From NCBI GenBank assembly GCA_040400005.1, contig JBBARC010000005.1:27499-91498 (forward strand): a stretch of DNA of 64,000 nt, read 5' to 3'. Every line of letters starts with the position of its first letter. Position 1 is the first letter of the stretch. Below the pieces are notes generated by a model. The model ran no database searches. It was not told where the DNA came from and was given only the letters and a program-made list of their open reading frames with translations. Source of the stretch: JBBARC01 sp040400005. GTDB lineage: Bacteria; Pseudomonadota; Alphaproteobacteria; Acetobacterales; Acetobacteraceae. This document shows positions 54,488 to 62,021 of the stretch, one piece after another. Position numbers and translations under genes: made by a program.

Positions 54488-55126
54488 TTGACCACAAAAG
54501 TCAAAATCTGCGGCATCAATAGCCCCGACTCCTTCGATGCAACCATCGAAGCCGGCGCCGATTACGTAGGCTTCGTCTTTTTCGAAAAATCCCCCCGCTT
54601 CGTCACCCCGCGCAAGGCGGCATCCCTCTCCGCCCGCCACGTGGGCGGCCCCCAGCGCGTCGGCCTATTCGTGCTGGCCGAAAACGCCCCGCTGGCCCCC
54701 ATATCCGAGGCCCTGGCCGCCCTGCCGTTAGATATTTTGCAAATCTACGCGCACACGCCCCGCTGCACCGAAATCACCCAAAAATTCGGCCTCCCCGTTT
54801 GGCGCTCCGTGCACGCAGCTTCGGCCGAAGATCTGCCAACCCGCACCGAAGGCGCTGCCGCCCTGCTCATCGAGCCCCGCCTACACCCAGGCGACACCCG
54901 CCCCGGCGGCCTCGGCCGCACGCTGCCGTGGGACATGCTGCAAAACTGGCACCCAGATTTCTTCTGGCTACTGGCCGGCGGCCTCACCCCGCACAACGTC
55001 GCCACCGCAATCGCACAAAGCGGCGCCCCGGCGGTGGACGTGTCATCTGGGGTGGAAACGGCCCCTGGGGTAAAAAACGCCGCGCTGATAAAAGCGTTTG
55101 TGCACGCGGCTATTGGGTCGCGCTGA
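54488..55126 (+). CDS. trpF: TrpF, phosphoribosylanthranilate isomerase
   Basis: 212 aa from TTG 54488 (LTTKVKICGINSPDSFDATIEAGADYVGFVFFEKSPR). The catalytic Cys lies in KICGI; FWLLAGGLTPHNV and VDVSSGVETAPGVKNAALIKAF close the barrel. The frame extends to 54380 through the hairpin but that part is not protein-like. Separated from trpB (16.8 kb) by about 38 kb. Confidence 0.93.
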   Translation: MTTKVKICGINSPDSFDATIEAGADYVGFVFFEKSPRFVTPRKAASLSARHVGGPQRVGLFVLAENAPLAPISEALAALPLDILQIYAHTPRCTEITQKFGLPVWRSVHAASAEDLPTRTEGAAALLIEPRLHPGDTRPGGLGRTLPWDMLQNWHPDFFWLLAGGLTPHNVATAIAQSGAPAVDVSSGVETAPGVKNAALIKAFVHAAIGSR

Positions 55127-55189
55127 CTCGCCCCTTTCCTTCGGCCCGAAAATTCATTAAATTGCACAAATTGATGGATTGGATGCCGC

Positions 55190-55432
55190 ATGCCTACTAT
55201 TGACGCCACCACCTTCCGGCGCGATTTCGGCCGCTACCAGGATGAAGCCCACCGCGAGCCAGTTACCGTCACCAGCCATGGCCGTGTCGTAGGCGGGTTT
55301 TTGTCGGCCGATGACCTGGCGCATTTTGCCCGCCTAAAACACCGTGACCGGCAGGTTTATGCCACCAGCGAAATCCCCGATGATATTATTGAAGCTATCG
55401 AAACCGCCGAGTATTTAAAGCCCGCGTGGTAA
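55190..55432 (+). CDS. Phd/YefM-type antitoxin
   Basis: 80 aa. TIDATTFRRDFGRYQDEAHREPVTVTSHGRVVGGFLSADDLAHFARLK is the Phd N-terminal DNA-binding fold; the C-terminal SEIPDDIIEAIETAEY is the toxin-binding part. Its usual neighbour, a PemK/MazF-like toxin, follows but is truncated. Confidence 0.85.
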   Translation: MPTIDATTFRRDFGRYQDEAHREPVTVTSHGRVVGGFLSADDLAHFARLKHRDRQVYATSEIPDDIIEAIETAEYLKPAW

Positions 55433-55462
55433 GCCCCGTGTCGTAAAGAATGAGCCATCTGC

Positions 55463-55696
55463 TTGGAGGCACCGCGACCCGGCACGGTCATTCGCTACAG
55501 CTTTTTGTGGCGAACCGAAGCCCGCGCCGGCGCCACCGAGGGCACCAAGGATCGACCGTGCGCCGCAGTGATCGCTCTACCGCGCGATTCAAGAGGTGAT
55601 GTCCGCGTCGCCGTAGAGGCGGTCTGCGAATGGCAAGGGTTGGCCGAAACCGGAATGGCGGCTTTCGGGCGAGAGGCGGCAGGAAGGGAAAATTAG
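55463..55696 (+). pseudogene. Truncated PemK/MazF-like toxin partner
   Basis: Frame from TTG 55463: PRPGTVIRYSFLWRTEARAGATEGTKDRPCAAVIALPRDSRGDVRVAVEA matches the N-terminal half of growth-inhibitor proteins paired with Phd antitoxins (usually over 100 aa); afterwards the similarity ends and the frame stops at 77 aa. Likely inactive. Confidence 0.6.
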
Positions 55697-55774
55697 CGCC
55701 TCTGCCGCCTTGGACCTGTGGTTGGCGAACTTTCTGCCCCTGGAGGCGCGCTCCACCCAGTTAAAGCGATGCGA

Positions 55775-56308
55775 TTAAAAGTCGTACCTCGACTGGAGCT
55801 GAAGCGTCGAGGCCGGAAACGGGCGCTTGTATATCGCCAAGTACAAGGCGTTTATCGTGTCGATGATAGACCGCAATGCGCGCTGAACATCGCCTGCAGA
55901 AATCGCGGTGGTATCTTTTGGATGCGTGAGACGGTTGCGGAGCATTGTAGCGTTTGATAGTTCGCTCCACCAACTCGCCTTTCGATCAAGAGCGGTTCCG
56001 CTAAATTTATGATACAGAAAAAGTATGCGATCCTCGAGCCGATACATCTTAAAGTTCCCAAGTCTTAGTTCGCCATTTTCTAGCTTAACTTCCTTTTCGA
56101 GGAGTACGCCAAGATCGCCAAGGCAAAGGCCGGAGGTAAGCGCCATCTCGTCGGCTATAGCGTTGGTATGCGCTTCTAATGCACAGAATCCGAGCATCAG
56201 TGCTGCATGACAGTGGGGAATTGAACCATTGTCAGTCTCGCCCGCCTTCTCTAAGAACCGTTTCGCCTCTTCAAGTAGGGACGAGGCAAATTCATCCATC
56301 TCGTTCAT
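55775..56308 (-). CDS. HEPN-like protein with Rx4H motif, partner of the DGQHR protein
   Basis: 177 aa from ATG 56308; the A of this ATG is the last base of the upstream gene's TGA (TGATG). All-helical: N-terminal helix EFASSLLEEAKRFLEKA, central CALEAHTNAIADEMAL, and MLRNRLTHPKD with Arg124 and His129 (R-x4-H), the HEPN ribonuclease signature. Lower GC than the surrounding genome. Coupled to the DGQHR gene, so the two products probably work together. Family assignment rests on the motif; RNase activity is an inference. Confidence 0.6.
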   Translation of the reverse strand: MNEMDEFASSLLEEAKRFLEKAGETDNGSIPHCHAALMLGFCALEAHTNAIADEMALTSGLCLGDLGVLLEKEVKLENGELRLGNFKMYRLEDRILFLYHKFSGTALDRKASWWSELSNATMLRNRLTHPKDTTAISAGDVQRALRSIIDTINALYLAIYKRPFPASTLQLQSRYDF

Positions 56309-57549
56309 CAATGCGACCTTAATTCAGCTTTGTTAACATCAAGCTGTGCCTGTTTCGCATAGTACTTAGCAATAGCAACTTCGATTGAGCTCTTTGTTAT
56401 TCCACAGCCTTTTTCTGCTTGATAATAGAATAACTCAACGAGTCGGCCGCGTTCCTTAGCGTCGGTGCGGAATCCTAACCCGCGATAGTTATCCGGATCG
56501 GTCTTGTGTCGTGCTTTGGAAAGCTCCACGGCATTCAGGGGGTCCTTTCCAAAAGTGCTGGAAATCGAATAATGCCGATCAAGACGAACCGAATTCTTTG
56601 AGAGAGCGCCGGCGACAAATGCCCACGCCGACAGTATTGCAGCATTAAGCGCTTTCTCTGGGCGGTCTACCGGCGGCTTAGGGTTTTGTCCTACGAATGC
56701 GGCACGCTGGGATGCAATCAGTCTTGCAAACTCTTTTCCAGCCCCAATAAGCCCTGCATTTTCCCAGAGATCTGGACTACGTATTTTCTCCCACTCTGGG
56801 TCATGTTGGCCACTGGAACAGATTGTAGGAGTCGTGTCCGATGTTAGGAAACTTTCGGCTTCTATCGAGCTTCCCTTTATGTAGTTTAAGATAAACGTTC
56901 TTGCGAGACGTACTGTGATAGCACCTCCGCGCCCCGACTTATCGGCAAAATCTTGGTCTTCGCCAAGTAGCCCAACGTCCTGGCACCAATCTCGAAGCTG
57001 CGGTCCCTTCGAGGTTTCCTGCATTCTGTCAAACAGATCGCTTGATGTTGCAATGTTGGTGTTCGAAATCAGCTGAACATCAAGGCGCTGTTCCATGGTT
57101 AAGCCAAGGTACACCTTCACCCCATGGAATTTCGTAGGCTGAACGGTAAGAGCATCCTTAATCGCCTGGAACCGATGCTGTCCGCCGATAATTTTCAGTG
57201 GGTGCTCACTATCGAATTCAGTTGTATACTCCGCAACAATGTTACTGAACGCGCGACCCTTGATTGCGTCGTCTTTCATGACTTTAAATGCGTAAGCGTC
57301 CTCTACTATCATTCTATTGGCGCGGTATTCACTTTGCTCCTCGGGGTCGAGCGGGACATCGGTTGTACCAAACTGAACAAGCTTGTTTGCCGCGACGTGA
57401 CATTCACAAAACCACGCGCTTGTGCGCTCGTCCATAAACACGCAGACATTGAGATCGCCATATTTCGACTCGTATGGTTCTAACATCTTCTCGAACCCCT
57501 TGAGTAACCCTGCGACCCACTCCGGCACCTTTATCGTTGAATCTTCCAA
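56308..57549 (-). CDS. DGQHR-domain (ParB/DndB-like) protein
   Basis: 413 aa from TTG 57549 with a perfect GGAGG six bases upstream. Gly-Gly-Gln-His-Arg at 122-126 (KIIGGQHRFQAIKDAL) and the following YLGLTMEQRLDVQLISNTNIATSSDLFDRM match DGQHR proteins, a ParB-like nuclease-fold family that includes DndB of DNA phosphorothioation. The C-terminal 200 residues are helical without recognised domain. Codon use and base composition (about half AT) differ from the neighbourhood. No dnd genes are seen, so it is not ordinary DndB. Confidence 0.7.
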   Translation of the reverse strand: MEDSTIKVPEWVAGLLKGFEKMLEPYESKYGDLNVCVFMDERTSAWFCECHVAANKLVQFGTTDVPLDPEEQSEYRANRMIVEDAYAFKVMKDDAIKGRAFSNIVAEYTTEFDSEHPLKIIGGQHRFQAIKDALTVQPTKFHGVKVYLGLTMEQRLDVQLISNTNIATSSDLFDRMQETSKGPQLRDWCQDVGLLGEDQDFADKSGRGGAITVRLARTFILNYIKGSSIEAESFLTSDTTPTICSSGQHDPEWEKIRSPDLWENAGLIGAGKEFARLIASQRAAFVGQNPKPPVDRPEKALNAAILSAWAFVAGALSKNSVRLDRHYSISSTFGKDPLNAVELSKARHKTDPDNYRGLGFRTDAKERGRLVELFYYQAEKGCGITKSSIEVAIAKYYAKQAQLDVNKAELRSH

Positions 57550-57801
57550 TTTTGCCTCCCGATTGCATTTGCTATGCTACTCTGTTTGTTCCGTACACGC
57601 GAGTAGGTCTCCCGCCATAGCCGCATATATTCCGGCCCTGCGCCGTGGAGTTGGCCCTGGTATGCAATGCTTCGGAAACGGCTCGGCAGGTGGCGGCGCC
57701 CATTGCCTTCGGAATAGGCGAAGAAAAATGCGATATATTAGCTTCACCGCCACCAAGATCGGCCGATAGAGGATCTAAATGGACGCGTATGGCGGGGTTT
57801 G

Positions 57802-58461
57802 TTAAAATGCGCTGGCTGCGAGCAATAGGTAAGCGTCGAGCAGATTTTTTTGAGTTATGATTGCTGTTGGGGGTTGGCCATTCATCAAACCGATCACAAC
57901 ATCGCCCACAGTGTTTTCGTCAATGAGTTCAAATGCGGGACCGCCCGAGTAGCCGCCACAAGCCCTTCCGTCGACCAGAATCATATTGTTTCCGGTCGTG
58001 TCGAGTTCGTTGATTCTACCGGCCGCGAACTTGGGTTTTGGCAACACCCCGACGACGAACGGTCCTGGAAACCCCGCTGTTGTCACATAGGAGTTGAGGG
58101 CTGGTAAGCTTTCACTGATAACAAAAGGCTTTGCGGGCGGTGCGTACGCCGCGTCCAGAAAATGGATAGTGGCATAGTCCATGGCCGGATTCACCGGATG
58201 TACGCGAAAGCCGGCTTTGCCATAACCGGATGTACCGGCGGATGTGGTCCAAATAACCAGCAGTGCTTCTCCGTTAATAACCGGGAATGAGTTCGATCCG
58301 GCCCCCTGAGGCCAAGCCAGATGCTTGGCCGTGAGCAATTTAAACCCACTCCAGTTGGCAGATTTGGCCCAAAAAGCCGTTCCGCAGCCTCGGGATTTTC
58401 CTGTGTCTAGGTCAACACAATCGATCGCCACCAGCCCGGCTTCCACAACGCCCTTCAGCAT
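57802..58461 (-). CDS. Trypsin-like serine protease (cytosolic)
   Basis: 219 aa, start ATG 58461 with AAGGAGA directly upstream. Complete catalytic triad: His47 in LLTAKHLAW, Asp95 in AMDYATIHF, Ser172 in CGGYSGGPAF. No signal peptide or membrane segment, so it probably acts inside the cell, unlike most trypsin-fold proteases. The sequence GCGTAFWAKSANWSGFKLLTAKH is typical of the fold. Thirteen bases downstream of the Cas2-like gene, likely the last gene of a four-gene operon. Confidence 0.8.
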   Translation of the reverse strand: MLKGVVEAGLVAIDCVDLDTGKSRGCGTAFWAKSANWSGFKLLTAKHLAWPQGAGSNSFPVINGEALLVIWTTSAGTSGYGKAGFRVHPVNPAMDYATIHFLDAAYAPPAKPFVISESLPALNSYVTTAGFPGPFVVGVLPKPKFAAGRINELDTTGNNMILVDGRACGGYSGGPAFELIDENTVGDVVIGLMNGQPPTAIITQKNLLDAYLLLAASAF

Positions 58462-58474
58462 TCTCCTTACCTTT

Positions 58475-58786
58475 CTAAAGCGGGGGGATAGATCGCAATA
58501 CGGCTGCCGCCTGCACTCTCACCGTCGGATCTAACAGTTTGAACGCGTAGCCGTGGCACAGGCGGACGACGAGGATGTTGCAATCTCCCCCAAGCTTTTG
58601 AGCCATCCGATCACGGATGGCTCGGGCGTTGCTGGATGTCTGGATGATGCACGCTTGCTTGGTGAAGCCGTGGTAGTGTGCCGGGCCCACCATCGCTCTC
58701 AGGTCGGCGCGTACCTTCTGATACTCGTTCGTACGGTTGGCCGAATTCTCGAGATCAAAAGTGACCATGTAAAAGCGATTCGACAT
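58475..58786 (-). CDS. Small Cas2/SinR-like ferredoxin-fold protein
   Basis: 103 aa from ATG 58786 (AGGGGA upstream; one base after the preceding stop). SNRFYMVTFDLENSANRTNEYQKVRADLRAMVGPAHYHGFTKQACIIQTSSNARAIRDRMAQKLGGDCNILVVRLCHGYAFKLLDP follows the pattern of SinR/Cas2-like proteins: an initial strand with Asp, helix, W/F-T-x-x-x-I-I strand, RD-x(h) helix and final strand. The first-strand Asp is kept (TFDLE). No CRISPR array or cas1 is present. It could be a nuclease or an RNA-binding component. Confidence 0.62.
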   Translation of the reverse strand: MSNRFYMVTFDLENSANRTNEYQKVRADLRAMVGPAHYHGFTKQACIIQTSSNARAIRDRMAQKLGGDCNILVVRLCHGYAFKLLDPTVRVQAAAVLRSIPPL

Positions 58787-58787
58787 C

Positions 58788-59234
58788 TCAGTCCCCTGGC
58801 GTGTCTGGCGCTGTAGGTTTGTCCGCGCGGAAGGCGTCGCCCTTGGTGGATCGCGCCATGGCAAGCTCAACGATGCGCTCGATGATCCGGGCGCTGTCTT
58901 TCCATTTCATCACAAGCTTGCCGGAGTCCATACCGTACTGTGCTACGACATCTTTCAATTGCTCGATGTCGAGCGCCGACAGTTCGCGTGTCAGGGCCTC
59001 TTGGCTCTGGCGGGCCAAGGCTAGCGGATCTAAAGCGGCTGGGGTGCGCCGACCACCCTTGCGGGAGCCCCTGGTGGTCGCTTGGTCGGCGTGGGGCCTT
59101 TCTTGTTCTGCCGATGGCAGATCGATTTGCCGCGGGCTGAGAGCTTCCTCAAGCCGGCGGCGGAAGGCGCGGTTGCGTTCAGCTTCGTCCGCGATGATCT
59201 CGGATAGTATGGCTAGTCGCTCTCGCAGGGTCAT
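58788..59234 (-). CDS. Unknown 148-aa protein between ParA and the Cas2-like gene
   Basis: 148 aa overlapping the parA stop by four bases (ATGA). N-terminal helix LRERLAILSEIIADEAERNRAFRRRLEEAL, a basic linker (TTRGSRKGGRRTPA) and a C-terminal helical part DPLALARQSQEALTRELSALDIEQLKDVVAQYGMDSGKLVMKWKDSARIIERIVELAMAR. No recognised domain. Its place suggests an adaptor or a DNA-binding partner of the ParA ATPase (like small ParB substitutes on plasmids). Confidence 0.7.
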   Translation of the reverse strand: MTLRERLAILSEIIADEAERNRAFRRRLEEALSPRQIDLPSAEQERPHADQATTRGSRKGGRRTPAALDPLALARQSQEALTRELSALDIEQLKDVVAQYGMDSGKLVMKWKDSARIIERIVELAMARSTKGDAFRADKPTAPDTPGD

Positions 59235-60280
59235 AGCGGCTCCACCACGTCGATCAATTCCTTGGCGAGGTCAATGTAGCGCTCGGCAAGATCGTTGTAG
59301 CCATACTTCTGCTTGAGAGTGCGACGTTGGCCTGGTACGTGTTCGGCGGCGGCGGCGATCTGGTTGGCCTGCCTGATCATCGTCTTGAAGACAGGCGGAA
59401 GCTCGGGATCGTGCCGCAGTTGGTGTACACCGTTAATATGGATGTTTGAGTTTTCCTGGTATTTTGTAACCACGATACCCAATGGTTCGAGCGGCTCGGC
59501 AATCTCCGCAGCGAAGCTGGCGACTCGCTTCAAAATCTGCGGTATGCCGTAGGTCGAAAGCACGTCGGGTACGGTGGGTATGATGTAACCTTCGGAAATT
59601 CGGAGCCCGTTTAGAGTGATAATGCCAAGGTTCGGTGGGCAGTCGATTAGCACGAAATCGTAATCGTCAAGCTTGGACTTGACGGAAAGACGAAGCAGAT
59701 CGGTTGGCGTAAGAGAGTAGAATTGCCCCATCGGCGCCGTTGCCAGTCGATCTTGTACATCGATCAAGTCGAGGCTGGATGGGAGCAAATCAACGCGCTC
59801 GGCGCCCTGCACGTCGGACACCCGCTTTTGCAACGCGCGGTCGAGATTGAACGATTTGTTCTTTGGGTCGAGTGCATCTTTGAACAGCGTCGCCAATGTA
59901 TTCCCGGCCTCGTTCAAAGCCTTCCATCGCACTTCGCCAATCAACATCGTGGTCGCGTTGGTCTGGGGATCTAGGTCGATCACCAAAACGCGTTTGCCAA
60001 AGAAAGAGGCAAGGGTCTCCGCGAGGGCTACAGTGGTGGTCGTCTTTGCAACGCCGCCCTTGAGATTTATAACCGCTATTACGTGTGCCATAGGAACTTT
60101 CCTTTTTCGAAGCCATGCTCTGATCTGAGTCATTCTGAAGACCGGACCGGCCTTCAGATCGGCAACCGGCTTCGGGAAGTCTTTGAATCGCGCGCGCCAG
60201 TTCGCCACCGCCTGACGCGACGTTTTTGCAAACTCTGCAATTTCGTTGATACCGGCGTATTCGTTTTCAGGGCTGGGCAA
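59231..60280 (-). CDS. ParA-family ATPase with N-terminal DNA-binding (HTH) domain
   Basis: 349 aa from TTG 60280 (ATG at codon 64 would drop the HTH). Residues 9-60 (AGINEIAEFAKTSRQAVANWRARFKDFPKPVADLKAGPVFRMTQIRAWLRK) look like an excisionase/AlpA-type HTH. Then the deviant Walker A KGGVAKTTT (74-82), RVLVIDLDPQTNATTML, YDFVLIDCPPNLG and a ParA C-terminus. A partition-type ATPase usually belongs to plasmids; here it heads a chromosomal four-gene operon. A palindromic operator lies 20 bases upstream. Confidence 0.88.
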   Translation of the reverse strand: MPSPENEYAGINEIAEFAKTSRQAVANWRARFKDFPKPVADLKAGPVFRMTQIRAWLRKRKVPMAHVIAVINLKGGVAKTTTTVALAETLASFFGKRVLVIDLDPQTNATTMLIGEVRWKALNEAGNTLATLFKDALDPKNKSFNLDRALQKRVSDVQGAERVDLLPSSLDLIDVQDRLATAPMGQFYSLTPTDLLRLSVKSKLDDYDFVLIDCPPNLGIITLNGLRISEGYIIPTVPDVLSTYGIPQILKRVASFAAEIAEPLEPLGIVVTKYQENSNIHINGVHQLRHDPELPPVFKTMIRQANQIAAAAEHVPGQRRTLKQKYGYNDLAERYIDLAKELIDVVEPL

Positions 60281-60686
60281 TGGGAGCCTTGTGAATTATG
60301 TAAACAAGATCTGTTTACGGTGGTCACAGACCTGATGCAAGCGGAAAATCGCGGGATGGGTGGTTTAGTGACCGGACGCAGCCGCAGGAGCTGACGGTCA
60401 GGGGCCCAATCCGCTACGATTTAGCCACCCAAATGCGCCGGGACCACTCAATGTGCGGCGCGGGCACGCCCCATCGCCCGGGAATGACACAATCGGCGCA
60501 TAGCGGACGCCGCCATGGCGACCTTCCCACGCCCAGCCGCCGCCACCGGCCTCAATCGGCATGGCCTTCACTCATTGAAAACATCCGCACTAACGCATTT
60601 AAATGCCGCCATCACAAAAATAACTTGCCTCGATAGCTATTCTCACTGTATCGTTATTACCGTTAACTACTAAAAGCCGCAAAACC
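60281..60686. other. Intergenic region between ParA operon and orphan copy 2
   Basis: 406 bp, divergent genes either side. It contains the ParA operator (60300-60318) and, from about 60610 on, the 70-base upstream block shared with orphan copy 1. The middle (60330-60600) has no gene I can support. Confidence 0.6.
60300..60318. promoter_or_regulatory. Palindromic operator upstream of parA
   Basis: GTAAACAAGATCTGTTTAC: seven-base perfect arms (GTAAACA / TGTTTAC) around AGATC, 20 bases from the parA start and next to a CATAAT box. Likely the autoregulatory site of the HTH domain of ParA. Confidence 0.65.
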
Positions 60687-61427
60687 CTGATCACAACCCA
60701 GCCCATCCAACCGCCAGACGCCGAAGACCGCACCCAGCGCCACATGCGCATGTGCGCGGAGTTGGCTGACCTCGCCATGGGTCTGGCCCGCGCCGCCGCC
60801 GCCCGCACCCTGGCCGACTGGGCCGAACCATCAGAGCCGCAACAGGACCAGCAAATCAGCCAAACGGCGCAACCGCCCTTAATCCAACCGGCCGAGCCGC
60901 AAGCCGATCGCGAAGCAGCGCCACACGCCAATCCCGCGCGCAGCCTTTCCGCCCGCCCCGCCACAACCGCATCCGCCAAACCAACCGACCCGGCCTTACT
61001 CTTCACCCGCCTCGCCGCCATTGTGCGCCATTGCATCGCCCTGGAATCCCGCCTCGCCGCCAGCGCCGCAGGCATATTCAGCGCCGCAGGCACATCCAAC
61101 ACATCCCGCGCCCCCACGCGCCAGCCGCCAGACCCCCGCCGCCCCAAGCTGCAAGAAGCGCTCCGCCTGGTCACCACCGGCCTCCCCGACCGCGCCGCCC
61201 TGTTGCGCGAAACCACCGCCCGCGCCGACGAACATTTGGCCGCCGACCCCGATCAAACCATCGAAATCCCCGATCTCCTCATCAACATCTGCGAAGACCT
61301 CGGCATCGAAATCAATTTCAAAACTCTGCCCGACGAATTTCTCTTCACCACCTACGACCCCCCAGATTACAACGAAGATTTCGACGACTCCGCCCCCGAC
61401 CCCCGCGCCACCTCCCCGCCCCAATAG
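60687..61427 (+). CDS. Proline-rich orphan protein, copy 2
   Basis: 246 codons in frame from a CTG at 60687, the position equivalent to the GTG start of copy 1; a secure ATG is at 60744 (227 aa). Same layout as copy 1 (29502-30206): helix MRMCAELADLAMGLARAAAARTLADWAEPS, Pro-rich part with different repeats, ALLFTRLAAIVRHCIALESRLAAS, and the conserved tail ending DPPDYNEDFDDSAPDPRATSPP. The tail is almost identical between the copies, while the linker differs by insertions. Loss of GTG to CTG may mean a shifted start. Function unknown. Confidence 0.72.
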   Translation: MITTQPIQPPDAEDRTQRHMRMCAELADLAMGLARAAAARTLADWAEPSEPQQDQQISQTAQPPLIQPAEPQADREAAPHANPARSLSARPATTASAKPTDPALLFTRLAAIVRHCIALESRLAASAAGIFSAAGTSNTSRAPTRQPPDPRRPKLQEALRLVTTGLPDRAALLRETTARADEHLAADPDQTIEIPDLLINICEDLGIEINFKTLPDEFLFTTYDPPDYNEDFDDSAPDPRATSPPQ

Positions 61428-61756
61428 CCCGGGTAGCCCGGGTGAAAACCCGGGGCCCAACGATCCACAACGCCCGTTGCCAGATAAGCGAAGCGTCATG
61501 CGCCGTCGCAAACCGCCAACGGATTCGCCGGCGTGCCCGTAAGGCTGCCCTGTCGCCTGCGTCGGTGAGACCGGAACATGCAAGCTGACCCACCACCCCT
61601 GATCGGCATGGTGCGCGCCACATCATGTGCGGCTGAATAACCATACCGCTTGGGCTTGGCAGCAAGCCGTAGGGTGCAATGCTCTCTCGCAGTGCACCAC
61701 TTTTCTCGGCGATGTCTGCTATCGGGATATAGAAAATCCGAATGAAGAACTTGGAT

Positions 61757-62009
61757 GGGCGCATAGCAGCTGAGCCGAAGTAGGGCGGGAGAATCCCGCC
61801 GTCGCAAGCTTCCGACATAATCGGCGTGGGCGTCGACCGGTAATGTGCGACGGCGGCTTTTTATCGGGAACATCCAAAAAACGGCAGCCGCAGCTTGCGA
61901 CGGCGGGATTCTCCCGCCCTACACGCGGTGCAGGGCTGCCGAATGTCCGCTCTTGGAAAATGGCGCCCCCCCAGTGAGCGTCGTAATTGGGCGCATAGCA
62001 GCTGAGCCG
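61757..62009. repeat. 21-bp direct repeats flanking the MITE
   Basis: The same 21 bases, beginning GGGCGCATAGCAGCTGAGCC, occur at 61757-61777 and 61989-62009, 232 bp apart, with the MITE between them (2 bp from the left repeat, 66 bp from the right one). Too long for a typical target duplication. Confidence 0.9.
61780..61922. mobile_element. MITE-like element, family C (143 bp, 31-bp perfect TIRs)
   Basis: Starts GTAGGGCGGGAGAATCCCGC and ends with the exact reverse complement over 31 bases; each TIR is itself palindromic (GGCGGGAGAATCCCGCC), so it forms hairpins at both ends. No coding capacity. Confidence 0.88.
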
Positions 62010-62021
62010 TAGGCACCACGC

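Larger units (their letters stand above)
61428..62021. other. Gene-free region with hairpin, MITE and direct repeats
   Basis: 594 bp with no supported gene. It starts with the CCCGGGTGAAAACCCGGG hairpin shared with copy 1 (about 61436-61456), then about 300 bp without features, a MITE (61780-61922) inside a pair of 21-bp direct repeats, and ends at the hepT stop. Confidence 0.6.

Noticed and set aside
55718..55957. 79-aa plus-strand frame
   Set aside because: Antisense to the 3' end of the HEPN-like gene.
56308..57549. Classical DndB / phosphorothioation system
   Set aside because: No dndA, dndC, dndD, dndE or ssp genes nearby; only the DGQHR motif is shared.
58475..58786. CRISPR-Cas locus suggested by the Cas2-like protein
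   Set aside because: No cas1 or other cas genes and no array of direct repeats with spacers anywhere in the window.
60599..61216. Minus-strand frame over orphan copy 2
   Set aside because: Shadow frame; the plus frame is the one conserved between the two copies.
61345..61818. 157-aa minus-strand frame through the hairpin and gene-free region
   Set aside because: Crosses the terminator hairpin and the end of orphan copy 2 and has no recognisable motif.
61757..62009. 21-bp direct repeats as target-site duplication of the MITE
   Set aside because: The repeats are far longer than usual duplications and do not abut the right TIR (66 bp away).
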